From contig CBFHXB010000002.1 of the NCBI GenBank assembly GCA_965659685.1, positions 1-64,000 of the forward strand: 64,000 nt of DNA, in the 5' to 3' direction. Position numbers and translations under genes: made by a program. Below are positions 33,370 to 42,123 of the stretch, in pieces (the stretch's first letter is position 1; each line of letters opens with the position of its first letter). Origin of the DNA: MGIIa-L3 sp11892u (GTDB lineage: Archaea; Thermoplasmatota; Poseidoniia; Poseidoniales; Poseidoniaceae). A model generated the notes under the pieces. The model saw only the letters and a list, made by a program, of their open reading frames with translations. It ran no database searches and was not told the DNA's origin.

Positions 33370-36300
33370 ATGACCATGCAGGAGATTATCGAAGCCTACT
33401 TCCGCGAGCGCAGCCTCGTGAACCATCAAATTGCATCCTACGATGACTGCATTCCGTCCGGGGAGAACCTCCCCTCGCGCATGGAAGCCATCATCCGAAA
33501 CATCCGCGTCGGCACCGACGAGGAAATCGAAGACGAAGAGGGTGGATTCATCCGCCTCGACGTCGCTGACCAAGACATCGTCATCCGCCTCAGGAACGTC
33601 CAACTTGGCGAACCCATGACCAAGGAGGCCAACGGGTCCGAGCATCCGTCCACGCCCATGGAATGCCGTCTGCGCAAGCTGACCTACTTCTCCCCGGTTA
33701 CCATTGACTTCACCATCTACCGCAACGGCGTTCCCGGCAACCCCGAGAAGGCCGTTCAGGTGGGCAACATGCCCATCATGGTCCGTTCAAAGCGTTGCAA
33801 CCTTCACCCCAATCACATTGCGGGCGACCGCGTGCTGTCCCCGACCACCTCGCACGACGACATGGACGCATGGCACGGCCTGCTGCGCACCAAGGGCGAA
33901 GACCCGTTGGACCCAGGTGGCTACTTCATCATCAACGGCACCGAGCGTGTGCTCATTTCGATGGAAGACCTCGCACCAAACCGTGTGACGGTCGAGATCA
34001 ACAAGCGCTACGCCAAGCAGACGGAAGTCGCCAAGATCTTCTCACAGAAGGACGGTATGCGAAAGCCCCTGACCGTTGAGAAGCGCCGCGACGGGATGCT
34101 CATGGTGAAGGTCAGCACGGCCGGAACCACCGCCATCCCCGTCGTTCTCCTCATGCGTGCCCTTGGCATCGACAACGACCAGGAAATCTTCACCGCCATC
34201 GCCGGCCCCACTGAGACCTTCAAGTACATCGTGGCCAACATCAACGAAGTCAACGACAACGAAGAGTACAACACGATGAACACCCAAGAAGCCCACGAGT
34301 GGCTTCAGAAGAAGTTCGCCGCGGGTCAGCAGCGTGAATACCGCGAGCAGCGTGTGAACCAACTTTTGGACCGTGAACTCCTTCCCCACTTGGGCGACAC
34401 CGCCGAAGATCGAAAGAAGAAGGCGATTTTCGTCGGCCGTATCGTCCGCCAGGTGCTGGAAATGGCCCTCACGGACCGCGCACCCAACGACAAGGACCAC
34501 TACGCCAACAAGCGTGTCCGCCTCGCCGGTGACCTCGTGGAAGACCTGTTCCGCGTCTCCGCTGGACAACTCGCTCGCGACCTCAAGTACCAACTCGAGC
34601 GCCACCACAACCGCAAGCGCGAACTCCGCATCAGCTCCTGCCTCCGTCCCGACGTGTTGACCTCCAAGATCATGCACGCTCTGGCGACCGGCAACTGGGT
34701 CGGTGGGCGCAGCGGTGTGAGCCAACTTTTGGACCGCACCACCTTCCTTTCCGCGTTGTCGCACATGCGCCGCGTGACCAGCCCCTTGGTGCGAAGCCAG
34801 CCTCACTTCGAAGCACGTGACCTTCACCCCACCCAGTGGGGTCGTCTCTGCCCCAACGAGACCCCTGAAGGACAGAACTGTGGCCTTGTGAAGAACGCAG
34901 CCCAGATGATCGACGTCTCGGAAAAAGTGGACGACGCCTTGATCTGCGGACAACTCGACGACATGGACGTCTACCAGCCGGACGACTGGACCAACGGTGA
35001 CCGCGTGCACGTCAACGGTGACATCTACGGCATCCATGACAACGGCATCAACCTGGCCAACCAGTTCAAGAACGCCCGCCGTCGCGGATTGATTCCTCCT
35101 GAGGTTTCCATTCGACACGACACGGAAAACCGTGACATCTTCATCAACACCGACAAGGGACGTATCCTGCGGCCCTTGCTCATCCTCCACGACGGTGCCC
35201 CGCGCTTGACGCCGGGCCACCTTGAGGAACTCCGCAGCGGCGACACCACCTTCGCCGACCTGCTGACCAAGGGCATCATTGAGTGGGTCGACGCCGAAGA
35301 AGAGGAAGACCTCTTCATCGCGTCCCGTCCCTTCCTCTTGCCCGAGAAGGTCCCTGAAGGAAGCGAACACGCCGGTCGCCCCGTGACCAGCGAGAACGTG
35401 GAATGGAGCAACATGGGTCAAGTCAACGCCAGCAGCGCCACCTTGGAGGCCAAGGTCCGCTTGCCCAACGGCGAGTGGGGCCTCTCCACCTTCGACGTTG
35501 CTTTGGAGTACACCAACGACCACACGCACTGCGAGATCGACCCCCAGCTCATGCTTGGTGTCTGCGCGTCGCTCATCCCATACCCCGAGCACAACTCCAC
35601 ACCCCGTGTGACCGGCGGTACAGCGATGGTCAAGCAGTCCCTTGGTCTGCCCAGCGCCAACTACCGGCTCCGACCCGACACCCGTGCGCACATCCTGCAC
35701 TACCCCCACCGCTCGATCACCAAGACCGACGCGATGGCGACCACGGGCTTCGACGAGCGCCCTGGCGGTCAGAACTTCATCGTGGCCATCATGTCCCTGC
35801 ACGGCTACAACATGCAGGACGCGGTGATCATGAACCGTGGGTCGGTGGAGCGCGCCCTTGGCCGTTCGACCTTCAACCGGACCTACAACGCAGAACGCAA
35901 GCGTTTCCCCGGCGGCCAAATCGAAGAAATCGAGAAGCCCGGTTCCTCCCTTCAGGAAGTCAAGGGCCTCAAGCCGGAAGCCTCCTACCAGCACCTCGAA
36001 GGTGACGGCCTGCCCGTCCCTGAGACCCACCTGGCCGGTGGCGACGTCTTGGTCGGAAAGACCAGCCCACCTCGTTTCCTCGAAGAGTCGGGTGGCGGCA
36101 CCTTCCTGCAAGCCCAAGAGCGCCGGGAGTCGTCCATGCTCGTTCGACACGGTGAGATGGGCCACGTGGACAACGTCTACGTGACCGAGTCCCTCGACAG
36201 CGGTCGCCTGGTTCGCGTCATCGTGCGCAGCCACAAGGTCCCCGAAGTCGGTGACAAGTTCGCGTCCCGCCACGGCCAGAAGGGCGTCATCGGACGCCTG

Positions 36301-36987
36301 CTGGAGCCCGAGGACATGCCGTTCACCGAAGACGGTGTGGTTCCTGACCTCATCATCAACCCTCACGCGATTCCTTCGCGCATGACCGTCGCCCACGTCC
36401 TCGAGATGATCGGCGGCAAGGTCGGTTCCATGGAAGGACGCCGCATCAACGGCACCGCCTTCCGTGGTGAGAAGGAGAGCAGCCTGCGCGACGCATTGGT
36501 CCGCAACGGCTTCGACCACTCCGGTCGTGAGCGAATGATCAACGGCGAAACCGGCGAGGCATACCCCGCCGACATCTTCGTCGGTTGCATCTTCTACCAG
36601 CGGCTCCACCACCTGGTGTCCTCGAAGATTCACGCCCGCTCCCGCGGACGTGTTCAGATCCTTACCCGTCAGCCGACCGAAGGTCGTGCTCGCCAGGGTG
36701 GTCTCCGGTTTGGTGAGATGGAGCGTGACTGCCTCATCGCCCACGGTGCCTCGATGGTCATCAAGGACCGTCTCTTGGACGAGTCCGACGGCATTGACCT
36801 CTACGTCTGCCAAGAATCCGGTCACATCGCGTGGTACGATCCGAAACGCAACACATACGTCAGCCCCATCGCCGGGGACGGTGCGGAGGTCTACAAGGTG
36901 CAGACCTCGTACGCATTCAAGCTGCTGCTCGACGAGATGAAGAGTCTCGGAGTGGCCATGCGCCTAGAACTGGAGGACCGTCGATGA
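33370..36987 (+). CDS. rpoB: RNA polymerase subunit B (RpoB, unsplit)
   Basis: A 1205-residue subunit corresponding to fused B'' and B', as in Thermoplasmata-related and other archaea without the split. Diagnostic regions include LLRTKGEDPLDPGGYFIING, NETPEGQNCGLVKN, DTRAHILHYPHRSITKTD and KFASRHGQKGVIG; the C-terminal region has GLRFGEMERDCLIAHGAS. It forms one side of the DNA cleft and contributes to the catalytic centre. GGAGGG precedes ATG 33370. The rpoA1 start overlaps its stop (ATGA). Length is slightly above typical. Confidence 0.97.
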   Translation: MTMQEIIEAYFRERSLVNHQIASYDDCIPSGENLPSRMEAIIRNIRVGTDEEIEDEEGGFIRLDVADQDIVIRLRNVQLGEPMTKEANGSEHPSTPMECRLRKLTYFSPVTIDFTIYRNGVPGNPEKAVQVGNMPIMVRSKRCNLHPNHIAGDRVLSPTTSHDDMDAWHGLLRTKGEDPLDPGGYFIINGTERVLISMEDLAPNRVTVEINKRYAKQTEVAKIFSQKDGMRKPLTVEKRRDGMLMVKVSTAGTTAIPVVLLMRALGIDNDQEIFTAIAGPTETFKYIVANINEVNDNEEYNTMNTQEAHEWLQKKFAAGQQREYREQRVNQLLDRELLPHLGDTAEDRKKKAIFVGRIVRQVLEMALTDRAPNDKDHYANKRVRLAGDLVEDLFRVSAGQLARDLKYQLERHHNRKRELRISSCLRPDVLTSKIMHALATGNWVGGRSGVSQLLDRTTFLSALSHMRRVTSPLVRSQPHFEARDLHPTQWGRLCPNETPEGQNCGLVKNAAQMIDVSEKVDDALICGQLDDMDVYQPDDWTNGDRVHVNGDIYGIHDNGINLANQFKNARRRGLIPPEVSIRHDTENRDIFINTDKGRILRPLLILHDGAPRLTPGHLEELRSGDTTFADLLTKGIIEWVDAEEEEDLFIASRPFLLPEKVPEGSEHAGRPVTSENVEWSNMGQVNASSATLEAKVRLPNGEWGLSTFDVALEYTNDHTHCEIDPQLMLGVCASLIPYPEHNSTPRVTGGTAMVKQSLGLPSANYRLRPDTRAHILHYPHRSITKTDAMATTGFDERPGGQNFIVAIMSLHGYNMQDAVIMNRGSVERALGRSTFNRTYNAERKRFPGGQIEEIEKPGSSLQEVKGLKPEASYQHLEGDGLPVPETHLAGGDVLVGKTSPPRFLEESGGGTFLQAQERRESSMLVRHGEMGHVDNVYVTESLDSGRLVRVIVRSHKVPEVGDKFASRHGQKGVIGRLLEPEDMPFTEDGVVPDLIINPHAIPSRMTVAHVLEMIGGKVGSMEGRRINGTAFRGEKESSLRDALVRNGFDHSGRERMINGETGEAYPADIFVGCIFYQRLHHLVSSKIHARSRGRVQILTRQPTEGRARQGGLRFGEMERDCLIAHGASMVIKDRLLDESDGIDLYVCQESGHIAWYDPKRNTYVSPIAGDGAEVYKVQTSYAFKLLLDEMKSLGVAMRLELEDRR

Positions 36988-39900
36988 GTCGAAAGAGCGT
37001 GCTAATCCCGAAGCGAATCGCATCCATCCGCTTCAGCCTGATGGACCCTGCCGAAATCCGCAAGATGTCGGCCGTTGAGGTCAAGACCCCGGACACCTAC
37101 AAGGACGACGGTCACGCCTACACTCAGGGTCTCATGGACCCGCATATGGGTGTCATCGAGCCCGGCATGATTTGCCCCACGGACAACTGCAAGTACGACG
37201 AAAGCCCGGGTCACTTCGGGCACATCGCGCTTGAACTCCCTGTCATCCACATCGGGTTCGTGAACCTGATCAAGACCGCGCTGAAGGCCACCTGCAACTC
37301 CTGCCACCGCATCCTGCTGCACGACGCCGAGGGAACGCACCCCGCGAACCCCGAACTGAGCGAGCAGGATTACTACCGCCACCGTGTGCACGACATCATC
37401 ACCAAGCACGGCGTCGGTTCGACCGAATTTGCGAAGATCATCAAGGACATCGAGAAGGTGACCTCTGGTGCCAAGCGCAAGACCTGCATGCACTGCGGAA
37501 AGCCCCAAGGAAAGATCATCCTCGAGAAGCCTACGAACTTCAAGGAGAAGATCGGCACACCTGGCAGCGGCAAGGAAACCGAGCGCAAGCTCAACGCTCG
37601 CGACGTCCGCGAGTGGCTCGCGGCCGTGCCCGACGACGACCTGATCTTCATTGGGATGCACAAGAAAAACCGCCCCGAGTGGGTGGTGCTCAAGGTGCTC
37701 CCTGTGCCTCCCATCACCGTCCGCCCCTCCATCACCTTGGACAGCGGCGACCGCTCCGAAGACGACCTGACGCACAAGCTCGTTGACGTGCTTCGCATCA
37801 ACCAGCGTCTGCGTGAAAACCGTGACTCCGGAGCACCTCAGCTCATCGTTGAGGACCTGTGGGAACTGCTTCAGTACCACTGCACGACGTACTTCGACAA
37901 CCAAACCTCCGGCATTCCGCCAGCACGTCACCGCTCTGGCCGCACCCTCAAGACGCTCACGCAGCGCCTGAAGGGCAAGGAAGGTCGCTTCCGTTCCAAC
38001 CTCTCCGGAAAGCGTGTCAACTTCTGTGCCCGCTCCGTGATTTCCCCCGACCCCTTCTTGGGCGTCAACGAAGTCGGTGTGCCAACGCGCATCGCCAAGG
38101 AACTCACCGTTCCCATCCGCGTGACCACGCGCAACCGTGAGGACATGCGACAGATGATTTTGCGCGGTCCAGACGTCCACCCTGGTGTCAACTACATCAT
38201 TCGCGGTGACGGTCGTCGTGTTCGCATCAACGAGCGCAGCCGCTTGATCAACGCCGGATTCCGTTGCTTCAACCCGGAGTGCGATTCTGAGCGCACCCTG
38301 CGACCGGACCTCGACGCGGTCATGCCCGCCCCCAACTTCCTGCCCGGCTTGGTCATCAAGTCCCTCATCATGCGCACGCAGAGCGGTGAAGAACTCACCC
38401 AGTACAGCGTCGACGACGAGGCCACCTTGGCCAACCTCCGTGGTGAGGAACGCGACGGCACCCCGCTCGCGGACGACGACCCTCGTGGCATCCTCTACCA
38501 GCGTTGGAAGTGGGAACTCAGTCAAGCTGATTCGCCTGACCCCGAGCCCTTCCCCGAGCACCTCAACGTCTTGTGTCCGCACTGCGGTTCCCCGACCGAC
38601 GAGTGGGGCGACCACACCCGTGTGGACGACCGCCTTTCGACCGTGGACTGGAGCGGCAACCCCAAGCCCGGTATCACCGTTGAGCGTCACCTGATCGATG
38701 GCGACGTTGCCATCTTCAACCGGCAGCCATCGCTGCACCGGATGTCGATGATGGTGCACGAAGTGCGCGTCATGGAAGGCAAAACCTTCCGGTTCAACCT
38801 CGCGGTGTGCACCCCATACAACGCGGACTTCGACGGCGACGAGATGAACCTCCACGTCATCCAATCTGAGGAAGCCCGTGCGGAAGCCAAGATCCTGATG
38901 CGTGTCCAGGAACACATCCTGACGCCCCGCTACGGCGGTGCGGTCATCGGTGGCATCCACGACCACATCTCGGGCGCATACCTGTTGACCCGTGGCGGTG
39001 AGAATGGCCTCATCCTCAAGCGCAATGCGCTTGAGATGCTCGGCTACATCAACTACCGTGGCGACCTGCCTGAAACCGTTGAGAATGACGCTGGCGAAGC
39101 CTGCTTCCGTGGCGAGGACCTGATGTCCCTCATCATCCCCGACAACATCCACATGCGATTCCGCAGCCGATCATTGGACGACGTGAAGGTCCGAAATGGA
39201 CAGATCAGCGGTACCCTCGACAAGCGCGCCATCGGTGCGGAAGACGGTCGTCTGCTCGACGCCATCATCCAAACCAACGGCCCAAGCCGCGGTGCGGAGT
39301 TCCTTGACCAGTTCACCCGACTGACCATCGGAGCCTGCACGTCGCTCGGTTTCACCACCGGCATCGACGATGAGGACCTCTCCGAGGAAGCCATCGCGGG
39401 CATCGAGAAGGCCAACGACGAAGCACGCATCGCCGTCCGTTCCGAGCTGGAGAAGTTTGGAGAAGACGGACAAGGCTACGAAACCCGCCCCGGTCGAACC
39501 CCTGTTGAAACCCTCGAGGAGAACATCATGATCATCCTCGACCAAGGCAAGCAGGCAGCCGGTGACGTGGCGAAGGACGAGTTGAACCGATCCGGTTCCA
39601 CCAACGCCGCGGTCAACATGGCCATCTCCGGAGCCCGTGGTTCCATGGACAACCTGACGATGATGGCCGGTTCCATCGGCCAAGCAAAGGTTCGTGGCCG
39701 TCGCCTCGAGCGTGGCTACGAGGACCGTGTGCTCCCCCACTTCAAGCGCGGCGACAAGGGTGGCCGCCAGAAGGGATTCATCGCGTCCTCCTTCAAGCGT
39801 GGTCTTCAGCCCACGGAGTTCTTCATGCTCTCCGTGTCCGGCCGCGAGTCCCTGGTCGACACCGCGGTTCGTACCGCGAAGTCCGGGTACATGCAGCGCC

Positions 39901-40184
39901 GTTTGATCAACGCCATGGACGACCTCAAGGTGTACAATGACGACATGCTGTCCGTCCGCAACACGGCGAACCGCATCATCCAGTTCTCCTATGGAGAGGA
40001 CGGCATCGACCCGTCCCGTGGTGTGCACGGCTCGCCCTTCAACATCGACATCGTCGTTGACGATGCCCTCGGCACCGACGGTGCGATGGAAGTGGATCAC
40101 GACTCGTACGACCGTGACGAGCAGGAAGACGATCTCGGCGGCTGGGAATTCGAAGCCGAAGAGAACGACGGAGGTGAGGACTGA
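36984..40184 (+). CDS. rpoA1: RNA polymerase subunit A' (RpoA1)
   Basis: A 1066-residue subunit, longer than the usual 870-900. ATG 36984 overlaps the rpoB stop; the protein begins MSRKSVLIPKRIASIRFSL. The catalytic motif NADFDGDEMN, with three Asp residues for metal A, lies near residue 615, and GKRVNFCARSVISPDP is intact. The N-terminal zinc site is altered: C64-x4-C69-x4-S74-x2-H77, with Ser where Cys precedes PGHFGH. A second Cys pair region (CNSCH, CMHCG) is present. The C-terminus runs to GEDGIDPSRG, then an acidic tail. rpoA2 begins at its last base. Confidence 0.97.
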   Translation: MSRKSVLIPKRIASIRFSLMDPAEIRKMSAVEVKTPDTYKDDGHAYTQGLMDPHMGVIEPGMICPTDNCKYDESPGHFGHIALELPVIHIGFVNLIKTALKATCNSCHRILLHDAEGTHPANPELSEQDYYRHRVHDIITKHGVGSTEFAKIIKDIEKVTSGAKRKTCMHCGKPQGKIILEKPTNFKEKIGTPGSGKETERKLNARDVREWLAAVPDDDLIFIGMHKKNRPEWVVLKVLPVPPITVRPSITLDSGDRSEDDLTHKLVDVLRINQRLRENRDSGAPQLIVEDLWELLQYHCTTYFDNQTSGIPPARHRSGRTLKTLTQRLKGKEGRFRSNLSGKRVNFCARSVISPDPFLGVNEVGVPTRIAKELTVPIRVTTRNREDMRQMILRGPDVHPGVNYIIRGDGRRVRINERSRLINAGFRCFNPECDSERTLRPDLDAVMPAPNFLPGLVIKSLIMRTQSGEELTQYSVDDEATLANLRGEERDGTPLADDDPRGILYQRWKWELSQADSPDPEPFPEHLNVLCPHCGSPTDEWGDHTRVDDRLSTVDWSGNPKPGITVERHLIDGDVAIFNRQPSLHRMSMMVHEVRVMEGKTFRFNLAVCTPYNADFDGDEMNLHVIQSEEARAEAKILMRVQEHILTPRYGGAVIGGIHDHISGAYLLTRGGENGLILKRNALEMLGYINYRGDLPETVENDAGEACFRGEDLMSLIIPDNIHMRFRSRSLDDVKVRNGQISGTLDKRAIGAEDGRLLDAIIQTNGPSRGAEFLDQFTRLTIGACTSLGFTTGIDDEDLSEEAIAGIEKANDEARIAVRSELEKFGEDGQGYETRPGRTPVETLEENIMIILDQGKQAAGDVAKDELNRSGSTNAAVNMAISGARGSMDNLTMMAGSIGQAKVRGRRLERGYEDRVLPHFKRGDKGGRQKGFIASSFKRGLQPTEFFMLSVSGRESLVDTAVRTAKSGYMQRRLINAMDDLKVYNDDMLSVRNTANRIIQFSYGEDGIDPSRGVHGSPFNIDIVVDDALGTDGAMEVDHDSYDRDEQEDDLGGWEFEAEENDGGED

Positions 40185-41737
40185 TGGTTGTCAAGAGCGC
40201 CACCAAGAAGAAGCTGATCGACCTCGGTGTGCCCGAGAATTTCGCACACGCCTTGGCCAACGACCGAAAGTGGGACGAAGTCAAGGTGCTGAGCGCCCAA
40301 GACATCGCCCAGGTTTGCGAAACCGACTCTGATCAAGCGGCAAAGATCCTTGCCCAGATTGAGGGAGCCTCTCGGAAATCCTCCGATGGCGACAGCGACG
40401 GTGGTGGGCCAACGACGAAGATCACCCTTCGGAAGAGCCGCAGCCGCCGCGTCAAGGCAGACGTCGACCTTCAGGGGTACGATGAAGGCCGCAAAATGCA
40501 GTCCCTCCGCTCGGAATTCGCCGACGACCCGGTGTACATCGCCCTTGAGAAGGCCGCCGACAAGGCACGTCTGCAACTCACGGTTCGTATCCTTGACGAC
40601 CTGACGGATGCCGTCCTCAAGCGCGGCAAGAAGAAGTTGACCGCCGGGCAGGCAGACAAGGTCATCGCTCGCGCAGAGACCGAACTTGCCAAGTCCCGCA
40701 TCGATCCCTTCGAGGCCGCCGGCATCGTGACCGCGCAATCCCTTGGTGAACCAGGGACGCAGATGACCATGCGTACCTTCCACTACGCAGGTGTGGCCAC
40801 GGTCAACGTGACCCAAGGTCTGCCTCGCATCATCGAGATCGTGGACGCCCGAAAGGTTCCGAACACGCCGACGATGAAGATCTACCTGAAGGAAGGCATC
40901 AAGGCCACCGCAGAAGACGCACAGAAGCTGGCTGCCTCCCTTGAGGTGACCACCACCGTGAACATCGCGACCATCGAAACCGACGTGGCCCAGCGCCGCC
41001 TGGTTCTTCACCTCAACAAGGCCAACATGTCTCAGAAGAAGATGACCGGTGCCGAAATTCGTGAGAAGCTGACGCGCGCAACCCGCCTTCACGTCATCGC
41101 GAACAAGGAGAAAAACCCGACCGTGCTGACGCTCATCCCGAACGTCCACAGCGTGGAAGACCTCGACACCCTGGCGGAGAACCCCCCGTCCTACACCATG
41201 CTGCTCCAGCTGGAAGAGAAGATTCGAGACCTGCGCCTCAAGGGCATCCCCGGCATCGAGCGTGCCAACGTTCAGTTCAACGACAAGACGGGGGAGCACT
41301 ACTTGGCCACCATCGGTTCCAACCTTGCCCGTGTCAACGAGATCGAGGCCATCGACCGCAACCGAACCTACACGAACAACATCATCGAGATTTACGACCA
41401 ACTTGGCATCGAAGCCGCACGGCAAGCCATCGTCGACGAACTCAAGGAGACCCTTGATGGAGCTCGCCTCGAAGTTGACAACCGACACCTGTTGGTCGTG
41501 GCTGACGTCATGACCTCGGAAGGTGAGGTCCGCGCCATCGGCCGCCACGGTGTTTCGGGTACGAAGCACAGCATCCTGGCCCGTGCCGCCTTCGAAGTGA
41601 CGGTGAACCACCTCCTCAAGGCCGGTATCATCGGCGAACGCGACAACCTGACCGGTGTCGCAGAGAACATCATCGTCGGACAACCGATTGCCCTCGGAAC
41701 CGGCAGCGTGGAACTCTTCTACGTGCCCGATGCCTGA
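40184..41737 (+). CDS. rpoA2: RNA polymerase subunit A'' (RpoA2) with an N-terminal module
   Basis: A 517-residue protein; archaeal RpoA2 is usually near 390. The A'' core starts around residue 90 and includes VTAQSLGEPGTQMTMRTFHY, GLPRIIEIVDARK and, near the end, FEVTVNHLLKAGIIGERDN. Residues 1-60 (MVVKSATKKKLIDLGVPEN...) match the RpoH N-terminus, followed by a Gly/Ser/Asp linker. A'' completes the trigger-loop and bridge-helix region of the active site. ATG 40184 overlaps the last base of the rpoA1 stop, so the operon is translationally coupled. Confidence 0.96.
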   Translation: MVVKSATKKKLIDLGVPENFAHALANDRKWDEVKVLSAQDIAQVCETDSDQAAKILAQIEGASRKSSDGDSDGGGPTTKITLRKSRSRRVKADVDLQGYDEGRKMQSLRSEFADDPVYIALEKAADKARLQLTVRILDDLTDAVLKRGKKKLTAGQADKVIARAETELAKSRIDPFEAAGIVTAQSLGEPGTQMTMRTFHYAGVATVNVTQGLPRIIEIVDARKVPNTPTMKIYLKEGIKATAEDAQKLAASLEVTTTVNIATIETDVAQRRLVLHLNKANMSQKKMTGAEIREKLTRATRLHVIANKEKNPTVLTLIPNVHSVEDLDTLAENPPSYTMLLQLEEKIRDLRLKGIPGIERANVQFNDKTGEHYLATIGSNLARVNEIEAIDRNRTYTNNIIEIYDQLGIEAARQAIVDELKETLDGARLEVDNRHLLVVADVMTSEGEVRAIGRHGVSGTKHSILARAAFEVTVNHLLKAGIIGERDNLTGVAENIIVGQPIALGTGSVELFYVPDA

Positions 41738-41781
41738 TCCTCACACCATGAGAAACAACAGTGGAGAATGGACGTGAACAT

Positions 41782-42078
41782 ATGGACCTAAGCCGACACC
41801 TGAAAACCGCAGCCAGCTCTGGCCGACTTTTGTTCGGTCAACGACAGACCATCGACGCATGCGCCTCGGGCGAAGCCCGTCTCGTCATCGTCGCGGCCAA
41901 CTGCCCGACGACCTACATCGATGACCTTGGTGCCCGTCACCCTGAGGTCACCATCCACCGTGCGATGATGGTCAACCGCGACCTTGGGGTCGCGGTGGGG
42001 AAGCCGTTCAGCATCTCCACGATTTGCGTGATCGATGCGGGTGACAGCGAACTGCTTACCCTTGAGAGCAACGTTTGA
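41782..42078 (+). CDS. rpl30e: Ribosomal protein L30e
   Basis: A 98-residue protein starting MDLSRHLKTAASSGRLLFG at ATG 41782, matching the usual L30e N-terminus; GTG 41761 would add seven non-homologous residues. The L7Ae-family core includes LVIVAANCP and the end region VGKPFSISTICVIDAGDSELL. It is placed after the RNA polymerase genes, as in many archaea, 44 nt downstream of rpoA2. Confidence 0.92.
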   Translation: MDLSRHLKTAASSGRLLFGQRQTIDACASGEARLVIVAANCPTTYIDDLGARHPEVTIHRAMMVNRDLGVAVGKPFSISTICVIDAGDSELLTLESNV

Positions 42079-42095
42079 GCACGGGACAAAAGCCC

Positions 42096-42103
42096 CTATA
42101 TGG
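42096..42103 (+). promoter_or_regulatory. TATA box, leaderless spacing
   Basis: CTATATGG is centred 25 nt before ATG 42124. The ATG at 42100 falls inside the TATA box and would not be transcribed, so 42124 is the likely start of the giant protein. Confidence 0.6.
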
Positions 42104-42123
42104 GGTCCCGACAGCACAGAGCC

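Noticed and set aside
34042..36825. Open frame of 927 codons antisense to rpoB
   Set aside because: It overlaps a highly conserved essential gene throughout, has low-complexity composition and no recognisable domain; typical of GC-rich antisense frames.
37002..39152. Open frame of 716 codons antisense to rpoA1
   Set aside because: Same reasoning as for rpoB: complete overlap with a conserved gene and no protein-like features.
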